Assembly (NCBI RefSeq): GCF_009858335.1
Contig: NZ_VMSE01000001.1
Span: 1,302,001-1,366,000 of the forward strand
Origin: Methylovorus glucosotrophus
Lineage (GTDB): Bacteria; Pseudomonadota; Gammaproteobacteria; Burkholderiales; Methylophilaceae
DNA length: 64,000 nt
Direction: 5' to 3'
A program made the translations under genes and the position numbers. The notes beneath the pieces are model-generated. The model was not told where the DNA came from. It made no database searches and saw only the letters and a program-made list of their open reading frames with translations. This document shows, in pieces, positions 8,644 through 18,602 of this stretch. Every line of letters starts with the position of its first letter. Positions within the stretch are counted from its first letter, which is position 1.

Positions 8644-9138
8644 ATGATAGATCGCGATTATGTGCGCTTGATGGCGCGCTATAACCGCTGGATGAATGGG
8701 AAACTGTATGCGGCTGCTGCGAGTCTTAACGAAGAGCAGCGGCAGCTGGATAAAGGGGCCTTTTTCAAGTCCCTGCATGGCACGTTGGCTCATTTGGTAT
8801 GGGCTGATGATATCTGGCTGGCCAGGTTTGAGGCGAACGTACAGCGCTACAGCGATAAGGCCGACAACTTTGCTGCCTTAAGTGAACGTCGGCTGGTGCT
8901 GGATAATGCCATTCTGGCCTGGGCGACAAGCGTCAGCAATAACTGGCTGCAGGAAGAGTTGCGTTGGGATAGCGGTATTTATCAGCAGACCTTCAGTCGC
9001 CCCGCATGGATCACGGTATCGCACTTTTTCAATCATCAGACTCACCATCGCGGTCAGGCTACAACCTTGCTCATGCAGTTTGGAATCGATCCAGGCGTAA
9101 CGGATCTGGCTTTTATGGATATGACGGAAACACAGTAA
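8644..9138 (+). CDS. DinB-family protein
   Basis: A 164-residue four-helix-bundle protein of the DinB/YfiT superfamily. The start MARYNRWMNGKLY, the first metal histidine in SLHGTLAHLVWADDIWL and the closing HFFNHQTHHRGQ metal site are the three characteristic segments. Members of the superfamily include thiol-dependent S-transferases and damage-induced proteins of unknown role; no substrate can be assigned here. It follows ppnP by 3 bp, so the two are probably co-translated. Confidence 0.85.
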   Translation: MIDRDYVRLMARYNRWMNGKLYAAAASLNEEQRQLDKGAFFKSLHGTLAHLVWADDIWLARFEANVQRYSDKADNFAALSERRLVLDNAILAWATSVSNNWLQEELRWDSGIYQQTFSRPAWITVSHFFNHQTHHRGQATTLLMQFGIDPGVTDLAFMDMTETQ

Positions 9139-9156
9139 ACAACAGGAACACACATC

Positions 9157-9651
9157 ATGCCTACATTTGATATTTCTTCTGAAGTTGATATGGTCGCCTT
9201 GAAAAATGCCATTGATGTGGCAGGCCGCCAGATCACCAACCGCTATGACTTCAAGGGTACCAGCGCAGCGGTTGAGCTGAATGAAAAAGACTATCTGATC
9301 ACCCTGCATGGTGACTCCGATTTTCAGCTGGATCAGATCAAGGATATCTTGCTGCCAGCCATGGAAAAGAAGGAAGCAGACAGTGCCAAGCGTCTGGATC
9401 ATCAGGATGTGCAGAAAGTGTCGGGCAACAAGGTCAAGCAGGTGCTGAAAATCAAGGCGGGTATTGATACCGAGCTGGCCAAGAAAATCGTCAAGTTGCT
9501 GAAGGACAGCGGCCTGAAAGTGCAGGCCAGCATCCAGGGCGATACGGTACGCGTTACCGGCGCCAAGCGTGACGTGCTGCAGGATGCGATTGCCTTTGTC
9601 AAAAAATCGGTCACCGATTTTCCTCTGCAATTCGGCAACTTCAGGGATTAA
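9157..9651 (+). CDS. yajQ: YajQ-family nucleotide-binding protein
   Basis: A 164-residue cytoplasmic protein of the UPF0234/DUF520 family with two ferredoxin-like repeats. It starts MPTFDISSEVD, carries the ITNRYDFKGT signature, and ends in FPLQFGNFRD, all near-invariant in YajQ. Some members bind cyclic di-GMP and act as transcription co-factors, others bind RNA or nucleotides; which applies here is not known. It is the last gene before the leu operon. Confidence 0.9.
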   Translation: MPTFDISSEVDMVALKNAIDVAGRQITNRYDFKGTSAAVELNEKDYLITLHGDSDFQLDQIKDILLPAMEKKEADSAKRLDHQDVQKVSGNKVKQVLKIKAGIDTELAKKIVKLLKDSGLKVQASIQGDTVRVTGAKRDVLQDAIAFVKKSVTDFPLQFGNFRD

Positions 9652-9662
9652 TGCCGCGATTT

Positions 9663-9692
9663 GCGGATACAGGAATAGCGGATACAGGAATA
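9663..9692 (+). repeat. 15-bp perfect tandem duplication upstream of leuC
   Basis: The sequence GCGGATACAGGAATA occurs twice back to back (9663-9677 and 9678-9692) in the 95-bp gap between yajQ and leuC. It ends within the likely promoter/leader region of the leu operon and is followed by a small CCAAC/GTTGG inverted repeat. Whether it is a recent slippage event or a pair of binding sites cannot be told from one sequence. Confidence 0.8.
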
Positions 9693-9746
9693 TAAGATAG
9701 CCAACCGTTGGCAGTTGCCCGGTTTAGCAAATGGAAAGCATAAGAA

Positions 9747-11147
9747 ATGGCAAAAACGCTTTACGATAAATTGTTCGATTCCCATGTGGTGCGCGAGGAA
9801 AACGGCACCGCATTGCTCTATATCGACCGTCATCTGGTGCATGAAGTAACCAGCCCTCAAGCCTTTGAAGGCCTGAAAATCGCCGGCCGCAAGCTTTGGC
9901 GTATCAATTCCGTGCTGGCAGTGCCTGATCACAATGTGCCGACGACCGATCGCTCGCATGGTATCGCTGACCCGATCTCACGTTTGCAGGTAGAAACACT
10001 GGACCAGAACTGTGTCGATTTCGGCGTGACGGAATTCAAGATGAATGACAAGCGTCAGGGGATCGTGCACGTCATCGGGCCTGAGCAGGGTGCTACCTTG
10101 CCTGGCATGACGGTTGTCTGCGGCGATTCCCACACAAGCACCCATGGCGCATTCGGCGCCTTGGCGCATGGTATCGGTACTTCTGAAGTCGAGCACGTCA
10201 TGGCAACGCAATGCCTGGTGCAGAAAAAATCCAAGGCCATGCAGATTCTGGTCGAAGGCGAGCTTGGTCGTGGTGTAACCGCCAAAGACGTGGCGCTGGC
10301 CGTGATCGGTCGTATTGGTACCGCTGGCGGTACGGGTTACGCCATTGAATTTGCTGGCTCTGCCATTCGCTCGCTCAGTATGGAAGGGCGCATGACCCTG
10401 TGCAATATGGCCATCGAGGCGGGTGCCCGGGCCGGCATGGTGGCGGTGGATGACATTACCATCAACTACCTTAAGGGCCGTCCTTATGCGCCTACCGAAG
10501 CGCAGTGGGATGCTGCCGTGGCTTATTGGAAAACCTTGCATAGCGATGAGGGTGCCAAATTTGATGCCGTGGTCGAGCTCAAGGCCGAGGATATTCAACC
10601 ACAAGTGACCTGGGGTACCTCGCCAGAAATGGTTACCGCCATCAATGGCCGCGTGCCGGATCCCGAGCAGGAGTCTGATCCTACCAAGCGTGGCGGGATT
10701 GAGCGCGCTCTGCAATACATGGGGCTGGAGGCGAATACGCCTATCGAAGCGATCAATATCGACAAGGTATTCATCGGCTCCTGCACCAATTCCCGTATTG
10801 AGGATTTGCGCGCTGCGGCCATGATCGCCAAGGGCAAGCGTGTGGCCTCTAATGTGAAGCTTGCCATGGTGGTGCCAGGCTCTGGCCTGGTAAAGGCGCA
10901 GGCTGAGCAGGAGGGGCTGGACCGCATTTTCCTGGATGCCGGTTTTGAGTGGCGCGAGCCAGGGTGCTCCATGTGCCTCGCCATGAATGCGGATCGTCTG
11001 GAACCCGGTGAGCGTTGCGCCTCTACCTCCAACCGCAATTTTGAAGGTCGGCAGGGTCAGGGTGGGCGCACGCATCTGGTAAGTCCTGAAATGGCGGCCG
11101 CTGCCGCTGTGGCAGGGCATTTTGTTGATGTCAGGACGATGCTGTAA
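9747..11147 (+). CDS. leuC: 3-isopropylmalate dehydratase large subunit
   Basis: A 466-residue aconitase-superfamily protein carrying the [4Fe-4S] cluster of isopropylmalate isomerase. It starts [13 protein letters not shown], with [13 protein letters not shown] in the middle and cluster cysteines in IGSCTNSR (about 345) and CSMCLAMN (about 406-409). It works with LeuD in leucine synthesis. Length is exactly that of the bacterial enzyme. It heads a leuC-(entericidin)-leuD-leuB operon. Confidence 0.97.
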   Translation: MAKTLYDKLFDSHVVREENGTALLYIDRHLVHEVTSPQAFEGLKIAGRKLWRINSVLAVPDHNVPTTDRSHGIADPISRLQVETLDQNCVDFGVTEFKMNDKRQGIVHVIGPEQGATLPGMTVVCGDSHTSTHGAFGALAHGIGTSEVEHVMATQCLVQKKSKAMQILVEGELGRGVTAKDVALAVIGRIGTAGGTGYAIEFAGSAIRSLSMEGRMTLCNMAIEAGARAGMVAVDDITINYLKGRPYAPTEAQWDAAVAYWKTLHSDEGAKFDAVVELKAEDIQPQVTWGTSPEMVTAINGRVPDPEQESDPTKRGGIERALQYMGLEANTPIEAINIDKVFIGSCTNSRIEDLRAAAMIAKGKRVASNVKLAMVVPGSGLVKAQAEQEGLDRIFLDAGFEWREPGCSMCLAMNADRLEPGERCASTSNRNFEGRQGQGGRTHLVSPEMAAAAAVAGHFVDVRTML

Positions 11148-11241
11148 AGCAACGCCTGTCGCATGCCATGCATGCACCTAAGAGTCAGCAGGCTTGGCCT
11201 GCGTTTTCACTGAGTGTAATTGAGAGCATAGGGGAACAGAG

Positions 11242-11364
11242 ATGAAATGGATGACATGCATGGTCATGTTGGCACTGTTGAGCCTCACAGCCTGTAATAC
11301 TGTTGAAGGCATGGGAAAAGATATTGAAAAGGCTGGCGAAGCCATCCAGAAAACGAGCAAGTAA
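11242..11364 (+). CDS. Entericidin A/B-like small lipoprotein
   Basis: A 40-residue peptide with a hydrophobic signal and a lipobox LTAC (Cys18), followed by [18 protein letters not shown]. The short amphipathic tail with the G-x-G-x-D-I motif is characteristic of entericidins, small membrane lipoproteins linked in E. coli to toxin/antidote behaviour. It lies between leuC and leuD, and its TAA stop shares one base with the leuD ATG (TAATG), so it is coupled to leuD. An AGGGGAACAGAG ribosome-binding sequence precedes its ATG. A role in leucine synthesis is not suggested by its sequence. Confidence 0.82.
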   Translation: MKWMTCMVMLALLSLTACNTVEGMGKDIEKAGEAIQKTSK

Positions 11365-12002
11365 TGCAGGCATTTACCCAATTGAATGGAGTTGTGGCAC
11401 CGTTGGATCGCGCGAACGTCGATACCGATGCCATCATTCCCAAGCAATTTCTGAAATCCATCAAACGTTCAGGGTTTGGCCCCAACGCGTTTGACGAGTG
11501 GCGCTACCTGGATCATGGCGAGCCCGGCATGGACAACAGCAAACGTCAGATCAATCCTGACTTCGTGCTGAACCAGCCTCGCTATCAAGGCGCGAGTATC
11601 CTGCTGACCCGCGAGAATTTCGGTTGCGGCTCCAGCCGGGAGCATGCTCCTTGGGCCCTGCTGGATTATGGTTTCCGCGCGATTATTGCGCCTAGCTATG
11701 CGGATATTTTCTTCAACAACTGCTTCAAGAATGGCATCTTGCCCATCATTCTGAGCGCGGATGTGGTGGACAGCCTGTTTCAGGCGGTGGAAGCTAATCA
11801 AGGCTACAAACTCACCGTGGATCTTGCGACCCAGACGGTGAATACGCCGGATGGCAAATCCTATGCGTTTGAGGTGGATGCATTCCGCAAGCATTGTCTG
11901 CTCAATGGCCTAGATGATATTGGCCTCACCTTGCAGCATGTGGACGATATCAAGACGTTTGAAACCAAGCATAAAGCAGCGCAACCTTGGCTGTTTAACT
12001 AA
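11364..12002 (+). CDS. leuD: 3-isopropylmalate dehydratase small subunit
   Basis: A 212-residue swivelling subunit of isopropylmalate isomerase. It starts [22 protein letters not shown] and has the IIPKQFLK and [15 protein letters not shown] signatures of LeuD. Length is normal. The start codon overlaps the stop of the entericidin-like gene by one base, so translation is likely re-initiated from that small gene. Confidence 0.96.
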   Translation: MQAFTQLNGVVAPLDRANVDTDAIIPKQFLKSIKRSGFGPNAFDEWRYLDHGEPGMDNSKRQINPDFVLNQPRYQGASILLTRENFGCGSSREHAPWALLDYGFRAIIAPSYADIFFNNCFKNGILPIILSADVVDSLFQAVEANQGYKLTVDLATQTVNTPDGKSYAFEVDAFRKHCLLNGLDDIGLTLQHVDDIKTFETKHKAAQPWLFN

Positions 12003-12037
12003 CTTCTCATTCAAGAATCTTCAGGAAATCGCGGTAT

Positions 12038-13093
12038 ATGAAAATAGCAGTTTTGCCGGGTGACGGCATCGGTCCCGAAATTGTGGCGCAAGCGGTCAAG
12101 GTATTGAATGCCTTGAATATTGGCATTGAAATGCAGGAAGCGCCTATCGGTGGCGCTGGCTACGAGGCAGCTGGTGATCCATTGCCAGAAGCTACATTGG
12201 CGCTGGCAAAGTCCTCGGATGCCGTATTGCTTGGCGCTGTAGGTGACTGGAAATACGACAAACTGGAGCGTCATCTGCGTCCTGAGCGCGGCCTGTTGCG
12301 TATCCGCAAGGAACTGAACCTGTTTGCCAATCTGCGTCCGGCCTTGTTGTATCCCGAGCTGGCCTCGGCTTCTACATTGAAGCCTGAAGTCGTGGCCGGG
12401 CTGGATATCATGATCGTGCGTGAATTGACGGGTGATATTTACTTTGGTCAGCCACGTGGCATTTCCACACTGGAAAACGGCGAGCGTGAAGGCATCAATA
12501 CCATGCGCTACAGCGAATCCGAAATTCGCCGTATTGCCCACGTTGCCTTTGGTATCGCCATGAAGCGCAACAAAAAGGTGTGCTCTGTGGATAAGGCCAA
12601 TGTGCTTGAGACGACAGAGTTGTGGCGTCAGGTCATGATCGAAGTGGCGAAGGAGTACCCCGAGGTCGAGCTTAGCCATATGTATGTCGATAATGCTGCC
12701 ATGCAGCTGATCCGTGCGCCCAAGCAGTTTGATGTGATGGTCACGGGGAATATTTTTGGTGACATTCTCTCTGATGAGGCATCCATGCTGACCGGCTCCA
12801 TTGGCATGTTGCCATCCGCCTCGCTGGATCAGAACAACAAGGGTATGTATGAGCCAAGCCATGGCTCTGCGCCTGATATTGCCGGTAAGGATATTGCCAA
12901 CCCTCTGGCGACGATTTTGTCGGCTGCCATGATGCTGCGTTATAGCTTCAATGATGAAGCCAATGCTACGCGTATCGAGAAAGCCGTTAAAAAAGCGCTG
13001 GCTGAAGGTTATCGTACAGCGGATATCTACACGGATGGATGCCGTAAGGTTGGCTGTGCTGCCATGGGCGATGCTGTGGTAGCCGCCTTGTAA
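12038..13093 (+). CDS. leuB: 3-isopropylmalate dehydrogenase
   Basis: A 351-residue NAD-dependent beta-decarboxylating dehydrogenase, third enzyme of leucine synthesis. It begins with the [11 protein letters not shown] nucleotide-site motif, has [11 protein letters not shown] and [12 protein letters not shown] in the middle, and the [15 protein letters not shown] metal/substrate region and [13 protein letters not shown]-binding loop. It is separated from leuD by 35 bp and is followed by asd. Confidence 0.97.
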   Translation: MKIAVLPGDGIGPEIVAQAVKVLNALNIGIEMQEAPIGGAGYEAAGDPLPEATLALAKSSDAVLLGAVGDWKYDKLERHLRPERGLLRIRKELNLFANLRPALLYPELASASTLKPEVVAGLDIMIVRELTGDIYFGQPRGISTLENGEREGINTMRYSESEIRRIAHVAFGIAMKRNKKVCSVDKANVLETTELWRQVMIEVAKEYPEVELSHMYVDNAAMQLIRAPKQFDVMVTGNIFGDILSDEASMLTGSIGMLPSASLDQNNKGMYEPSHGSAPDIAGKDIANPLATILSAAMMLRYSFNDEANATRIEKAVKKALAEGYRTADIYTDGCRKVGCAAMGDAVVAAL

Positions 13094-13153
13094 CTAGATC
13101 AAAAGCGGAAATTGACGGTCAATAAACCGGTTTTTTCGCTAAAGGAAATGCAC

Positions 13154-14266
13154 ATGTTAAGAGTAGGATTTGTCGGTTGGCGTGGCATGGTGGGTTCCGT
13201 GCTGATGCAACGTATGCGTGAAGAGCGCGACTTTGACCATATCGAGCCCGTATTTTTTACCACTTCCCAAACGGGAGGGCAGGGCCCGGACATTGGCAAG
13301 GATGTGCCGCCCTTGAAGGATGCCCGCGCCGTGGATCAGTTAAAGGCCATGGATGTGATCGTTTCCTGTCAGGGTGGCGATTACACAACCGAGATTTTTC
13401 CGAAACTGCGTGCCGACGGCTGGAGTGGACACTGGATCGACGCGGCATCTACCCTGCGCATGGAGCAGGATGCCGTGATTGTGCTCGACCCAGTCAATCT
13501 TGATGTGATCAAGAATGCCTTGGTGAGTGGCGGCAAGAACTGGATTGGTGGTAACTGCACGGTTTCTCTGATGCTGATGGCGCTGAACGGCTTGTTCCGT
13601 GAAAATCTGGTGGAATGGGCTACCTCCATGACCTATCAGGCAGCGAGTGGTGCAGGCGCGCAGAATATGCGTGAATTGCTAAAGCAGATGGGGGAGGCAC
13701 ATCGTGTGGCCAGTGACCTCTTGAATAATCCGGCTTCGGCTATTCTGGATATCGATCGTGAAGTTGCCGGTATTCTGCGCGACGAGCGTTTCCCTACCGA
13801 TCATTTCGGCGTGCCGCTTGCTGGCAGCCTGATTCCCTGGATCGACAAGGATCTGGGCAACGGCCAGAGCAAGGAGGAGTGGAAGGGGCAGGCTGAAACC
13901 AACAAGATACTAGGACGGGAAGCAACCCCGGTGCCTATCGATGGCCTGTGCGTGCGAATCGGCGCTATGCGCTGTCACTCCCAGGCGCTGACCATCAAGC
14001 TCAAAAAGGATGTGCCACTGGATGACATCATCGGACTGCTTGACGGCGCAAACCCCTGGGCAAGCGTCATACCTAATGAGCGTGATATCACTATTCGGCA
14101 ATTGACTCCGGCTGCCATTACCGGGACCTTGAAAACCCCCGTCGGACGATTGCGCAAGATGAGCATGGGCAATGAGTATTTGTCTGCATTTACCGTAGGC
14201 GATCAGCTATTGTGGGGCGCTGCTGAGCCTTTGCGTCGGATGCTGCGAATTCTGGTTAAACATTAA
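13154..14266 (+). CDS. asd: Aspartate-semialdehyde dehydrogenase
   Basis: A 370-residue NADPH-dependent enzyme of the aspartate pathway (Met, Thr, Lys and diaminopimelate). It starts [15 protein letters not shown] (nucleotide loop), with the catalytic cysteine C135 in [11 protein letters not shown] and the substrate histidine region in [13 protein letters not shown]. This is the long gram-negative Asd form. I use the ATG at 13154, which has AAAGGAAA upstream; an ATG at 13148 is also possible. The leuCDB-asd order is typical of betaproteobacteria. Confidence 0.95.
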   Translation: MLRVGFVGWRGMVGSVLMQRMREERDFDHIEPVFFTTSQTGGQGPDIGKDVPPLKDARAVDQLKAMDVIVSCQGGDYTTEIFPKLRADGWSGHWIDAASTLRMEQDAVIVLDPVNLDVIKNALVSGGKNWIGGNCTVSLMLMALNGLFRENLVEWATSMTYQAASGAGAQNMRELLKQMGEAHRVASDLLNNPASAILDIDREVAGILRDERFPTDHFGVPLAGSLIPWIDKDLGNGQSKEEWKGQAETNKILGREATPVPIDGLCVRIGAMRCHSQALTIKLKKDVPLDDIIGLLDGANPWASVIPNERDITIRQLTPAAITGTLKTPVGRLRKMSMGNEYLSAFTVGDQLLWGAAEPLRRMLRILVKH

Positions 14267-14278
14267 GGGTTTAAGCGC

Positions 14279-14296
14279 TCTGCTTTCGTCAGCAGA
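14279..14296 (+). terminator. Weak hairpin after asd
   Basis: A 6-bp inverted repeat TCTGCT/AGCAGA with a 6-base loop follows asd by 12 bp. The T-run is interrupted and displaced (ATGGACCATTTTT), so it would be at best a weak terminator. Confidence 0.3.
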
Positions 14297-14344
14297 ATGG
14301 ACCATTTTTGGCAGTAATAAATAGCATGTAAATGTGATGTGAGC

Positions 14345-14391
14345 TGTCAGCTTGCAACTCTAAATGATTGATGTTAGCTTACAATCTAATA
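14345..14391 (+). repeat. Imperfect direct repeat upstream of fimV
   Basis: TGTCAGCTTGCAACTCTAA (from 14345) recurs as TGTTAGCTTACAATCTAA (from 14372), with two substitutions and a one-base deletion, at a spacing of 27 bp. The pair lies just ahead of the GTG start of fimV. The near helical-turn multiple spacing would suit two protein-binding sites, but no factor can be named. Confidence 0.4.
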
Positions 14392-14410
14392 CTGCAATAA
14401 GGGTGGAATA

Positions 14411-17400
14411 GTGCATAAGTCTAAACTAAAACGGATTTCGCTCGCGGTTTTCCTGGCGATAATTCCATGGACTGCTGATGCTGCCGGGCTGGGAAGATTG
14501 ACGGTCGCATCAGGTCTTGGAGAACCGTTAAGTGCCGAAATCGAGTTGCTTGGAACCACCCAGGATGAACTCGAGTCTCTCTCCGCTGCCATCGCTCCAG
14601 AAGCTGCTTACGCTGTACAAGGTGTAGAGCGCACTCCTATTCAAAATGCCATCAAGATCAATGTCAGCAGGAAAGCCAACGGCACTGCTGTTCTAAGATT
14701 AAGCAGTAATCAGCCGATTACTGATCCGTTTGTCGATATGTTGATCCAGGTTGAGTGGGCGACGGGCCGTCTGGTGCGTGAGTACACCATGTTGCTGGAT
14801 CCACCTGGCTATGCCACGCCTAATCCCAATAGCAACCTGCCCCAGGCTGCAGCACCAGCAAGCAATCCAGTTCCATCGGCTACTGCCCCGTCCGCGGTGG
14901 CTGCAGGTCCTGTGCGTCCAAGTGCAGACAGCGCTAGCGCCCCCCCTGCAAAGACAGCCAAACGCAATAATCGCAAACCCGCAGCGCCTGCTGAAAAGCC
15001 AGTGCCCGTGGAAAGTGAAAGCGCTGACAAGACACATACGACCAGTCGTGGCGATACCCTCAGCGCTATCGCGCGGAATGCTGATGTAGAAGGCGTCAGC
15101 CTGGATCAGATGCTGGTAGGTATCTATCGCGCAAACAAGCATGCGTTTGACGATAACAACATGAATCGCCTCAAGGTGGGGCAGATATTGCGCATTCCAC
15201 CTACGCAAGAGGTGCAAGGCATCAGTAATGCCGAAGCGCGTCAGGAAATCCAGCTGCAGGCGGCTGATTGGAATGCCTACCGCAAACGTCTTGGCGAGTC
15301 TGTTGCTACGGCAAGTGCGGGTCGCGAAGGTGAGGGCAGCCAGTCCGCCAGTGGCAAGCTGACTTCGGCAGCGCAGGACAAGGCAGCTCAGTCGCAGTCT
15401 GGGTCACGCGATGTTGTTCGATTGTCCAAAGGCGAGGCCCCTGATAGTGCCGCTTCCCGTTCTGGTCAAGAAAAGCTTAATGCCTTGCAGGAAGAGGCGA
15501 TAGCAAAAGAAAAAGCCTTGCAAGAGGCGAGCGATCGCGCTGCTGCTCTTGAGAAGCAAGTGCGTGATATGCAAAAGTTGCTTGAAATCAAAAATCAAGC
15601 CATGGCTGAACTGAAAGATAATGCAGCTAATCAGCTGCATAGCGCTAAAAATGGCGAGCAAAAAGCAGAGCCTGTTACGCCTGAAAAGCCTGCTCAAGCT
15701 GTTCCCGCAGTGAAGCCTGATAGTGGTGTGGTTAAAAAGGAAGAGGAAGCAACTTCTCCTGCGGTAAACCCCAAACCAAGTGTGACTCCTGCGCCAGTGC
15801 CGGATACTGAGTTGATTGCGGGTGTGGAGAATGAAAAGCTGATCCTATGGGGGGGTGCAGGTGCTGCATTACTCGCCCTGCTCGGTGGCTGGTTATATCT
15901 GCGTAACAAGCGTAAACGCAATTTGGATACGTTCGAGAAAGCGATCCTCACCTCCGGAGGCTTGAAGGCAAATACCGTTTTTGGCAGCACCCTGAGCAAC
16001 AAGGTGGACTCCGGGGATACCTCATTCCTGACAGACTTTTCGCAAACGGGTGGTGGCATGATCGATACGCATGATGTCGATCCAATTGCCGAAGCCGAGG
16101 TTTACATGGCATATGGACGCGATGCGCAAGCCGAAGAGATTCTGCGTGATGCGATTGCCAAGGACCCTAAGCGTTACGAATTGCATCACAAGCTATTGGA
16201 GATGTATGCCGCTCGCAAGGACACCGCTGCATTTGAAACCCTGGCAGGTGAAATTTATGCCACGATAGGAGCAAGTGACCCGCAGTGGCGCAAAGTGGCG
16301 GAGCTGGGACGCAAGTTGGATAGCCAAAATCCCATCTATCAAGGCGGTGACGAAGGCCTGGGTCTGGATGATGATTTGGGCTTGGATGACGTGCCTTCGA
16401 CGGCTAAACCTGATATTGCCAGTGGCATGGACTTTTCTCTGGATGATAATCTGGATGACAGGGCTGTCTCTGACGCTGAGTCTGCAGATGACGCCTCTTC
16501 TGATCTGGACTTTGGCCTCGGCGAAGATAAGCCTGCCAATGAGGCTGCCTCGGTGGAGGATGCTAATACGCTGGATTTCGTCGGATTCAATGTTAATTCT
16601 GGCGCCGACGAGAATGATGATCAAGACACAAGAAACAACGAGATAGCGTCATCTTCGGCAGCGGCCTCCATGATGGCGCCCACCATTATGGATGATCTGC
16701 CTGAGCCATACTCAGTCGATGAGGATGTGAACACACAGCTTGAGTCTGATAACCAGTCCTCCGATTCCAACGATCTTGATTTCCAGCTCAACTTGCCAGA
16801 ATCCCCAGCGGCAAACACCATACAGATGGACATAGGCGAGTTCGGCAATACACTGCCTGGTTTGCCAGAGGAGGATGCATCATCCTCTGAGAATGCAAAC
16901 GATACGCTTCCGACTACGTTTGATTTCGATTTGCCAGGATCGGATGCGGGTAACAGTGACTTCCCTGATCTTGTGTCATCTTCGCCTGCGTTCGACGAAG
17001 AACAGCTGCAGAGCTCAGAGGCGGATGAGCAGGGCGTTGCATTCCAAAATAGCGATGCCGCTGTGGAAGCCGATGTACCTTCCCCACCTGTCAGTGATGA
17101 TTCATTGCCGCAGCCCAAACCATTTGTTCCTGACATCAGTCTGGACTTTGATACGCCTGAAAGCGAGCAGGATAAAAAAGTGTCTGACTCTGCCACCGCA
17201 TCTGCAGGCGCTCTGCCTGATGCCTTCAATGAGGATCCGGTGGAAGAGATTGTGTTCGAGTCGCCATCCAGTGATGTCGATCTCGACTTTAATCTGGATA
17301 ACCTGGCTGACGCGGAAGAGGATGTCGCGTTGCCTGATCTGAATACAAATTCCACGGAATCCATTGCGCCGGCAGAGGTGGATTTTTCAGATATCAGTCT

Positions 17401-17611
17401 GGATCTTAATGGCGCCAATGCTTCCGATGAGCCACCTGCGGCCATTGCGGCTGAATCTGCTGAAGTAGATACCAAGTTGGATCTGGTCACCGCCTATATG
17501 GATATGGGCGATAATGAAGGTGCCAAGGAGCTGCTTGAGGAAGTGCTTAGCGAGGGCGGCCCACAACAGCGGGCCCGAGCACAGGCCATTATCAATAGTC
17601 TGGGTGCTTAG
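14411..17611 (+). CDS. fimV: FimV/HubP-like polar protein
   Basis: A 1066-residue inner-membrane protein of the FimV/HubP family, which marks cell poles and supports type IV pili in relatives. In order: signal peptide (1-24, ending TADA), the FimV N-terminal domain starting GLGRLTVASGLGEPLSAEIEL, a Pro/Ala-rich linker, a periplasmic LysM peptidoglycan-binding domain (about 208-262), a coiled coil (about 350-410), one membrane span (about 476-498), then a very acidic cytoplasmic region rich in Asp, Ser and Glu, and the FimV C-terminal motif KLDLVTAYMDMGDNEGAKELLEEVL. A TPR-like segment follows the membrane span (about 555-640). GTG start with an AAGGGTGG ribosome-binding site. It is usually found, as here, before truA. 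Confidence 0.9.
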   Translation: MHKSKLKRISLAVFLAIIPWTADAAGLGRLTVASGLGEPLSAEIELLGTTQDELESLSAAIAPEAAYAVQGVERTPIQNAIKINVSRKANGTAVLRLSSNQPITDPFVDMLIQVEWATGRLVREYTMLLDPPGYATPNPNSNLPQAAAPASNPVPSATAPSAVAAGPVRPSADSASAPPAKTAKRNNRKPAAPAEKPVPVESESADKTHTTSRGDTLSAIARNADVEGVSLDQMLVGIYRANKHAFDDNNMNRLKVGQILRIPPTQEVQGISNAEARQEIQLQAADWNAYRKRLGESVATASAGREGEGSQSASGKLTSAAQDKAAQSQSGSRDVVRLSKGEAPDSAASRSGQEKLNALQEEAIAKEKALQEASDRAAALEKQVRDMQKLLEIKNQAMAELKDNAANQLHSAKNGEQKAEPVTPEKPAQAVPAVKPDSGVVKKEEEATSPAVNPKPSVTPAPVPDTELIAGVENEKLILWGGAGAALLALLGGWLYLRNKRKRNLDTFEKAILTSGGLKANTVFGSTLSNKVDSGDTSFLTDFSQTGGGMIDTHDVDPIAEAEVYMAYGRDAQAEEILRDAIAKDPKRYELHHKLLEMYAARKDTAAFETLAGEIYATIGASDPQWRKVAELGRKLDSQNPIYQGGDEGLGLDDDLGLDDVPSTAKPDIASGMDFSLDDNLDDRAVSDAESADDASSDLDFGLGEDKPANEAASVEDANTLDFVGFNVNSGADENDDQDTRNNEIASSSAAASMMAPTIMDDLPEPYSVDEDVNTQLESDNQSSDSNDLDFQLNLPESPAANTIQMDIGEFGNTLPGLPEEDASSSENANDTLPTTFDFDLPGSDAGNSDFPDLVSSSPAFDEEQLQSSEADEQGVAFQNSDAAVEADVPSPPVSDDSLPQPKPFVPDISLDFDTPESEQDKKVSDSATASAGALPDAFNEDPVEEIVFESPSSDVDLDFNLDNLADAEEDVALPDLNTNSTESIAPAEVDFSDISLDLNGANASDEPPAAIAAESAEVDTKLDLVTAYMDMGDNEGAKELLEEVLSEGGPQQRARAQAIINSLGA

Positions 17612-17643
17612 CTGATATCTGCATTTAGTTGTGTAGTTGTGAT

Positions 17644-17674
17644 AAAAAGCCGGATGATTTGATCCGGCTTTTTT
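17644..17674 (+). terminator. Rho-independent terminator after fimV
   Basis: An 11-bp perfect hairpin (AAAAGCCGGAT / ATCCGGCTTTT, loop GATTTG) ends in six T. It sits 32 bp after the fimV stop and separates fimV from truA. Confidence 0.92.
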
Positions 17675-17723
17675 CTTATACGATGGGAAGCTGACACGGG
17701 ATATTGTGAATGGTGAGGTTTAA

Positions 17724-18509
17724 ATGAGAGTTGCCCTTGGGCTAGAGTACGACGGTGCCCATTTTTGCGGCTGGCAAAGTCAGCCGGGGGGCTACGGAGT
17801 ACAGGATGCACTGGAACGCGAGCTGGCCCGCATGGCTTGCCATCCGGTGCGGGTGATTGCGGCCGGGCGAACCGATACTGGGGTCCATGCCCTGGCCCAA
17901 GTGGTGCATTTTGAAACAACAACCGAGCGACCGCTGAATGCCTGGGTTCGTGGAGTAAACGCAGGCCTTCCCTCCAGTGTCAAAGTGTTATGGGCGCAGC
18001 AGGTGGACGATGAGTTTCATGCCCGATTTTCAGCCCGCCAACGGTATTACCAATATATTTTGTTTGACCAGGCGGTAGCACCAGCCATCCTTGCTGGCAA
18101 AGTTGGCTGGTTTCATCAGCCTCTGGATGTAGACGCCATGGCGGAGGCTGCTGCGCATTTGATTGGTGAACATGATTTCAGCGCTTTCCGTGCTGCTGAA
18201 TGTCAGGCCAAATCTCCCATACGGACATTACAGCAGGCGGAGGTGCGTCGTGCAGGGCAGGCTATTCTGTTTGAGTTTAGCGGCAATGCATTTTTGCATC
18301 ATCAGGTGCGTAACATGGTGGGCGCGCTGGTATATGTAGGCAAGGGGAGTCAGCCACCTGCGTTCATCCAGCAACTCCTGCAGAGTCATGACCGTCGTCT
18401 TGCTCCTCCAACATTCTCCCCGGATGGCTTGTATTTGAGTGGAGTAGGCTACGAATCGAGATGGGGGCTGCCCGATACCCGCCGCTATGTGCATTTGTCG
18501 TTGGTCTGA
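17724..18509 (+). CDS. truA: tRNA pseudouridine(38-40) synthase
   Basis: A 261-residue enzyme that isomerises uridines 38-40 in the anticodon stem-loop of tRNAs. The catalytic aspartate is in AGRTDTGVHALAQ, with the N-terminal LGLEYDGAHFCGWQ and the C-terminal NAFLHHQVRNMVGALVYVG signatures. Length is normal. It begins 50 bp after the fimV terminator and leads into the trpF-trpB-trpA genes. Confidence 0.96.
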   Translation: MRVALGLEYDGAHFCGWQSQPGGYGVQDALERELARMACHPVRVIAAGRTDTGVHALAQVVHFETTTERPLNAWVRGVNAGLPSSVKVLWAQQVDDEFHARFSARQRYYQYILFDQAVAPAILAGKVGWFHQPLDVDAMAEAAAHLIGEHDFSAFRAAECQAKSPIRTLQQAEVRRAGQAILFEFSGNAFLHHQVRNMVGALVYVGKGSQPPAFIQQLLQSHDRRLAPPTFSPDGLYLSGVGYESRWGLPDTRRYVHLSLV

Positions 18510-18602
18510 GGCTCTTTTCATATTGCCGCAATGTGACATGCGACAACGTTTCAGTTAACCTAGCGGTCTCAATCAATTCTGCTTTCATCAAAGAATCTCA
18601 TC

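Noticed and set aside
9652..9746. Possible leucine attenuator before leuC
   Set aside because: No run of Leu codons and no terminator; only the tandem repeat and a small inverted repeat are present.
9978..11177. 399-codon minus-strand frame across leuC
   Set aside because: Shadow of a well-conserved gene; His/Arg-rich composition and no recognisable motif.
18510..18602. Possible trp leader or attenuator before trpF
   Set aside because: No leader peptide with Trp codons and no terminator-like hairpin in the gap.
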